NCBI GenBank assembly: GCA_044507605.1
Contig: JBIQJI010000019.1
Coordinates: forward strand, 20,732 to 84,731
From: Thermopolyspora sp044507605
GTDB lineage: Bacteria; Actinomycetota; Actinomycetes; Streptosporangiales; Streptosporangiaceae
Direction of reading: 5' to 3'
Length of the DNA stretch: 64,000 nt
Within the stretch, counting starts at the first letter, position 1, and each line of letters begins with the position of its first letter. The translations under genes and the position numbers were made by a program. Shown piece by piece: positions 59,185-64,000 of the stretch. The notes under the pieces are model-generated. The model did no database searches. It was not told where the DNA came from and saw nothing but the letters and a program-made list of their open reading frames with translations.

Positions 59185-59615
59185 ACGCGACCTCGGCAGC
59201 CGTGGCCACGGGAGTCATCTTCGTCTGGCTGGGGATGGTGCTCGCCATCTCCTTCATGGAGGCGCCGCTGAAGTTCCGCGCCCCCGGGGTGACGATCCCC
59301 ATCGGGCTCGGCATCGGCCGCATCGTCTTCCGCGCCCTCAACCTCGCCGAGATCGTGTTCGCGCTCGCGGTGATCGTGGCCGTGGCGACCGGCGGGGCCG
59401 GGGCGCTCGTCATCGCGCTCACGGCCGCCGCCGCGGTGGTGCTCGCGGTGCAGCTCGCCGTGGTGCGGCCGAGGCTCAACCGGCGCTCCGACCGCGTGCT
59501 GTCGGGCGAGGACCCCGCCGAGCGCCGCTCGCACGCGCACCTCTACTACGTCGGCCTCGAACTCGTGAAGGTGCTCGCGCTGATCGCGCTGGGCTGCGTC
59601 GTGCTGACCGCCTGA
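59181..59615 (+). CDS. Small membrane protein, unknown function
   Basis: A 144-residue protein with four hydrophobic segments (VIFVWLGMVLAISFM, NLAEIVFALAVIVAVAT, GALVIALTAAAAVVLAVQLAVV, YYVGLELVKVLALIALG). It overlaps the regulator stop as ATGA, so it is probably coupled to it. The segment SFMEAPLKFRAPGVTIPIGLGIGRIVF is distinctive but I know no function. It may be a transporter or membrane sensor partner. Confidence 0.85.
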   Translation: MNATSAAVATGVIFVWLGMVLAISFMEAPLKFRAPGVTIPIGLGIGRIVFRALNLAEIVFALAVIVAVATGGAGALVIALTAAAAVVLAVQLAVVRPRLNRRSDRVLSGEDPAERRSHAHLYYVGLELVKVLALIALGCVVLTA

Positions 59616-59636
59616 CGGGGCCCGGCCGCCCGGCGG

Positions 59637-59969
59637 TCAGTCCTTCTTGGCGACGGTGAGCAGGAAGGCGGAGTCCTCGAGGACCTCCAGGCCGTGCCTG
59701 GCCGAGGGCACGGCGATGAGGTCGCCCGCCCTGCCCTCCCAGGACACGTCGCCGCTCGACAGTTTGATGCGGCCGCGGAGCACGAGCACCGTGGCCTCGC
59801 CGGGATTCTCGTGCTCGGCCATGACGGTGCCGGCGACCATGGCCACGAGGGTCTGGCGCAGCGTGTGCTCGTGACCGCCGTACACGGTCTCGGCGCTGCG
59901 CCCGGCGGAGCTCGCCGCCGCTCGCTCCAGGTGCTCGCGGGCCTGCGCGTCCAGTGAGAGCTTCTGCAT
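59637..59969 (-). CDS. Cupin domain protein
   Basis: A 110-residue single-cupin protein. The metal-binding motif 1 is AEHENPGEATVLVLRG and motif 2 is LIAVPSARHGLEVLED. It begins at MQKLSLDAQ (ATG 59969). Such short cupins buffer signals or sequester metals and are common near nitrite/NO genes. It is convergent with the membrane protein. Confidence 0.9.
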   Translation of the reverse strand: MQKLSLDAQAREHLERAAASSAGRSAETVYGGHEHTLRQTLVAMVAGTVMAEHENPGEATVLVLRGRIKLSSGDVSWEGRAGDLIAVPSARHGLEVLEDSAFLLTVAKKD

Positions 59970-60201
59970 GATCCCATTGTGCTCATGCCCGGTGCCGATC
60001 CCCGATCCGACACCCGGCCACGCGCCGAAGGCCGCACACGGCCGCTGCCGAGACGACTCCACCGGGTGCCCTCACGAGGGCTCGCGAATACGAGAAGATC
60101 GCGGTCTTCATGGTCGCGAGTGCGAGGGAATGGGACTGTTCGGCCACGCATATACGACGGTAAGGTGGTGGGCGATGACGACCTGAAGGGGAGAGAGCGC
60201 C

Positions 60202-60240
60202 ATGCCGGGGGCCGACATCGATCCGCGCGGAGGACAGTGA
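60202..60240 (+). CDS. 12-residue leader ORF before modA
   Basis: ATG at 60202 to TGA at 60238-60240; encodes MPGADIDPRGGQ. AAGGGGAGAG precedes it with about 8 bases spacing, stronger than many real sites, and its stop overlaps the modA start as TGATG. It may be a translational leader that couples and tunes modA expression. It could equally be chance. Confidence 0.4.
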   Translation: MPGADIDPRGGQ

Positions 60241-61043
60241 TGGCCGGGCGGCCGTCCCGATGGGCCGTCGCGCTGCCCCTGCTGCTCATGGCCGCCGGTC
60301 TCGCCGGCTGCGGCACCGGCGGCTCGGGCGATACCGCGGCGGCGGCCTCCGGAGCGTCGTCACGCGGATCGGCCACGACGGTCACGGTGCTGGCCGCCGC
60401 CTCGCTCACCGAGACGTTCACCCGGCTCGGCAGGGACTTCGAGGCGGCCGACCCCGGCGTCACGGTGCGGCTGAGCTTCGGCTCCAGCGCCACGCTGGCC
60501 CAGCAGATCGTGCAGGGCGCCCCCGCCGACGTGTTCGCCTCGGCGAGCCCGGCCACCATGAAGACCGTCACCGACGCCTCACGGGCCGCCACGCCGACCA
60601 CGTTCGTGCGCAACACGCTGGAGATCGCGGTGCCGCCCGGCAACCCGGCGAAGGTGCGGTCGCTGCGCGACCTCACCGACCCCGAGGTCAAGGTGGCGAT
60701 GTGCGCACCCCAGGTGCCGTGCGGCGCGGCGGCGGCCAGGGCGATCGACTCCGCCGGGCTGACGATCACTCCGGTGACACTGGAGAAGGACGTCAGGGCC
60801 ACGCTCACGAAGGTCGAACTGGGCGAGGTCGACGCCGCCCTGGTGTACCGGACCGATGTGGTGTCGGCCGGTGGCAAGGTCGAGGGCATCGCGTTCCCCG
60901 AAGCCGGCAACGCGATCAACGACTACCCGATCGCGGTGCTGAAGGACGCCCCGGCCGGGCCACTGGCGCAGCAGTTCGTCGACCTGGTGCTGTCCGACCA
61001 GGGCAGGGCCGTGCTGACCAAGGCCGGCTTCGAGGCCGCCTGA
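60240..61043 (+). CDS. modA: Molybdate-binding lipoprotein ModA
   Basis: Binding component of the molybdate importer, 267 residues. The signal peptide (MAGRPSRWAVALPLLLMAAGLAGC) ends in lipobox LAGC. The mature domain has VTVLAAASLTETFTRLGRDFE, LSFGSSATLAQQIVQGAPADVFASAS, FVRNTLEIAVPPGNPAKV and PVTLEKDVRATLTKVELGEVDAALVYRTD, all typical. GGAGG precedes the ATG. First full gene of modABC, feeding molybdenum to narG downstream. Confidence 0.96.
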   Translation: MAGRPSRWAVALPLLLMAAGLAGCGTGGSGDTAAAASGASSRGSATTVTVLAAASLTETFTRLGRDFEAADPGVTVRLSFGSSATLAQQIVQGAPADVFASASPATMKTVTDASRAATPTTFVRNTLEIAVPPGNPAKVRSLRDLTDPEVKVAMCAPQVPCGAAAARAIDSAGLTITPVTLEKDVRATLTKVELGEVDAALVYRTDVVSAGGKVEGIAFPEAGNAINDYPIAVLKDAPAGPLAQQFVDLVLSDQGRAVLTKAGFEAA

Positions 61044-61045
61044 CC

Positions 61046-61884
61046 ATGGCGCGCACCGCCGGCTCACCCGCTCCGCAGGTCGCGGCCGAACCGCCGCGGC
61101 GCCGGGCGACCGGGCGGGTGCCGTGGGTGCTGATGCTGCCGGCCCTGGCCGGGCTGGCGTTCCTCGTGCTGCCGCTGCTCGGGCTGCTGGCCCGGGCGCC
61201 GTGGCCGACGCTCCCCCGGCGGCTGGCCGAGCCGCAGGTGCTCGACGCGCTGCGGCTGTCGATGCTGAGCGCGACCCTGGCCACGCTGGTGTGCCTGGTG
61301 CTCGGCGTGCCGCTGGCGTGGCTGCTGGCCCGGGTGTCGTTCCCCGGGCTGCGGGTCGTGCGGGCGCTGGTCACCGTGCCGCTCGTGCTGCCGCCCGTGG
61401 TGGGCGGCGTGGCGCTGCTGCTGGCGCTCGGGCGGCGAGGGCTCGTCGGGCAGTGGCTCGACTCGGCGTTCGGCGTCACGCTGCCGTTCACCACGGCCGG
61501 GGTGGTGGTGGCCGAGGCGTTCGTGGCGCTGCCGTTCCTGGTCATCAGCGTGGAAGGCGCGCTGCGCGCCGCCGACCGGCGCTACGAGGAGGCCGCCGCC
61601 ACGCTCGGCGCCTCCCGCTGGACCGTCTTCCGCCGGGTCACGCTCCCCCTGGTCGCGCCCGGTGTGGTGGCCGGCGGCGTGCTGTGCTGGGCGCGGGCGC
61701 TCGGCGAGTTCGGCGCCACGATCACGTTCGCCGGCAACTTCCCCGGCCGGACCCAGACGATGCCGCTGGCCGTCTACCTGGCGCTGGAGACCGAGCCCGA
61801 CGCCGCCATCGTGCTCAGCCTCGTGCTGCTGGCCGTGTCGGTGATCGTCCTGGCGAGCCTGCGCGGCAGGTGGGTGACCGGCCC

Positions 61885-61888
<4 letters not shown>
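61046..61888 (+). CDS. modB: Molybdate ABC transporter permease ModB
   Basis: Membrane subunit of 280 residues with five to six helices. The coupling loop is YEEAAATLGASRWTVFRRVTLPLVAPGV; other ModB features are PLVLPPVVGGVALLLALGRRG, FAGNFPGRTQTMPLAVYLALE. It starts 2 bases after the modA stop and its own stop overlaps modC as ATGA. Confidence 0.96.
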
Positions 61889-63012
<1,124 letters not shown>

Positions 63013-63082
63013 TCCGCGGCCCGTGCGGAGATTTTCCCCTCGGCTGACGCTATGCACACCTCGCCGTCGGCGACGATGAGGT

Positions 63083-63098
63083 GACATACGGGTATGTC
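63083..63098. promoter_or_regulatory. Palindrome upstream of narG
   Basis: GACATAC (63083-63089) and GTATGTC (63092-63098) are perfect arms around GG, about 115 bases before narG. A short ORF (ATG 63094 to TGA, 16 residues) begins inside it but is unlikely to be a gene. Candidate operator for a nitrate- or oxygen-responsive regulator. Confidence 0.45.
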
Positions 63099-63151
63099 CG
63101 GAGGCGAACCGCACGCCGTGGCGCAGCCGGCACCGAACCGTTGACGTCCTT

Positions 63152-63168
63152 CGCGGCCCCGGGCCGCG
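63152..63168 (+). terminator. GC-rich hairpin in the narG leader
   Basis: CGCGGCCC (63152-63159) pairs perfectly with GGGCCGCG (63161-63168) around a single C, so in practice a 7-bp stem with a 3-base loop. It is 45 bases before narG and lacks a T tract. It may end modABC transcripts or act as a leader structure. Confidence 0.45.
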
Positions 63169-63213
63169 CTCCTCGTTCAGGGGCGGCGGTCCGCGCGCTG
63201 TAAGGAGTTCTCG

Positions 63214-64000
63214 ATGACCGCACCGACGCCGCCGGCCCAGGGGCGGGGGCGGCTGTCGGGCGGCCCCGCGGTGGAGGCGCTGCTGCGCACCGCCCAGTTC
63301 TTCACCGCGGGCCGGCCCTCGGGGGACTTCCGTGAGGTGCATCGGCGCGACGGCAGGCAGGCCGAGGAGTTCTACCGGGAACGCTGGCGGCACGACCGGG
63401 TGGTGCGGTCGACCCACGGGGTGAACTGCACCGGATCGTGCTCGTGGAAGGTGTACGTCAAGAACGGGATCATCACCTGGGAGACCCAGCAGGTCGACTA
63501 TCCGACGACCGGGGCCGACTCGCCGGAGTACGAGCCGCGGGGCTGCCCGCGCGGCGCGTCGTTCTCCTGGTACACCTACTCGCCGTCCCGGGTCAGGTAC
63601 CCGTACGTGCGCGGCCCGCTGCTGGAGATGTGGCGCGAGGCGCTGGCGCGGCTGGGCGACCCGGTGGCGGCGTGGGCGCAGATCAGCGGCGACCCGGAGC
63701 GGGCGGCCCGGTACAAGGACGCGCGGGGCAAGGGCGGGTTCGTGCGGAGCACGTGGCCGGAGGTGAGCGAGCTGATCGCCGCCGCGCACGTGCACACGAT
63801 CAAGGAGTACGGCCCGGACCGGGTGGCCGGTTTCTCCCCCATCCCCGCCATGTCGCTGGTGTCGTACGCCGCGGGCGCCAGGTTCATCTCGCTGATCGGC
63901 GGCACGATGCTGTCGTTCTACGACTGGTACGCCGACCTGCCGATCGCCTCGCCGCAGGTGTTCGGCGACCAGACCGACGTGCCCGAGTCGGGCGACTGGT
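63214..64000 (+). CDS. narG: Respiratory nitrate reductase alpha subunit (partial)
   Basis: First 262 codons of the molybdenum-containing subunit of membrane nitrate reductase, running off the right edge. The [4Fe-4S] ligands are HGVNCTGSC with a later Cys in GCPRGASF. Other family blocks are FYRERWRHDRVVRSTHG, YVKNGIITWETQQVDYP, VHTIKEYGPDRVAGFSPIPAMS and FGDQTDVPESGDW. AAGGAG precedes the ATG. It follows modABC, and narH, narJ and narI are expected beyond the window. Confidence 0.96.
   Translation, partial: MTAPTPPAQGRGRLSGGPAVEALLRTAQFFTAGRPSGDFREVHRRDGRQAEEFYRERWRHDRVVRSTHGVNCTGSCSWKVYVKNGIITWETQQVDYPTTGADSPEYEPRGCPRGASFSWYTYSPSRVRYPYVRGPLLEMWREALARLGDPVAAWAQISGDPERAARYKDARGKGGFVRSTWPEVSELIAAAHVHTIKEYGPDRVAGFSPIPAMSLVSYAAGARFISLIGGTMLSFYDWYADLPIASPQVFGDQTDVPESGDW

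Overview
The window is chromosomal DNA from a very GC-rich filamentous actinomycete. Codons end almost always in G or C, GTG and TTG starts are common, and several gene families here (the DUF5753 helix-turn-helix/DUF397 pair, orphan RsbW-like ATPases, a SARP-like regulator, AglE-type sugar ABC transporters without their own ATPase) are typical of Streptomyces and Streptosporangiales. A Nonomuraea- or Streptosporangium-like host is my inference. I see no tRNA, rRNA, CRISPR array, insertion sequence or prophage.

Layout. 1-2.6 kb: a MacB/FtsX-type exporter and a PadR regulator. 2.7-7.7 kb: an alpha-glucoside-type ABC importer with two lipoproteins and two permeases, one of which carries an unusual Ig-like insert; it ends in a strong hairpin. 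7.9-9.4 kb: uracil-DNA glycosylase and an unknown protein. 9.7-16 kb: trehalose synthesis from glycogen (treX-treY-treZ). 16-23.5 kb: small regulators, a flavin oxidoreductase, a DUF5753/DUF397/RsbW-like set with shared 12-bp iterons, a SpoIIE phosphatase, an MFS pump and a LysE exporter. 23.6-29.7 kb: methyltransferase, RNase HII and hydrolase, followed by an IclR-Rieske oxygenase-reductase-nitroreductase catabolic group. 29.8-34.4 kb: an orphan N6-adenine methylase with an attached specificity-like region, followed by a Ser/Thr kinase and divergent from a PP2C phosphatase. 34.7-37.8 kb: CPBP protease homologue, MFS transporter and hemerythrin-like protein. 38-45.5 kb: a SorC-controlled ribose-type ABC importer whose ATPase is fused to a permease, with a Zn-dehydrogenase and an amidohydrolase. 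45.8-49.2 kb: a molybdopterin oxidoreductase, its ferredoxin reductase-like partner and a zinc-ribbon protein, then LacI and TetR regulators. 49.3-55.6 kb: a flavin monooxygenase, a DUF4142 lipoprotein, a YHS protein and a SARP-like regulator interrupted by a 10-N assembly gap. 55.9-57.8 kb: a disulfide-forming pair (DUF929 thioredoxin-like protein plus VKOR) and a MarR regulator. 57.9-64 kb: DUF2249, an Fe-S-type helix-turn-helix regulator, a cupin, modABC and the start of narG, which together look like a nitrate-respiration region.

How the parts fit. The modABC importer would supply molybdate for narG and also for the molybdopterin enzyme at 45.9 kb. The sugar importer and treXYZ both concern alpha-glucans and trehalose. 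Several signalling parts (two RsbW-like ATPases, SpoIIE phosphatase, PP2C, Ser/Thr kinase) suggest partner-switching or phosphorylation control. The observations most worth following are the methylase-kinase-phosphatase locus, the exact 24-bp tandem repeat inside modC, the Ig-like insert in the sugar permease, the shared iterons of the DUF5753/DUF397 pair, and the fused ATPase-permease.
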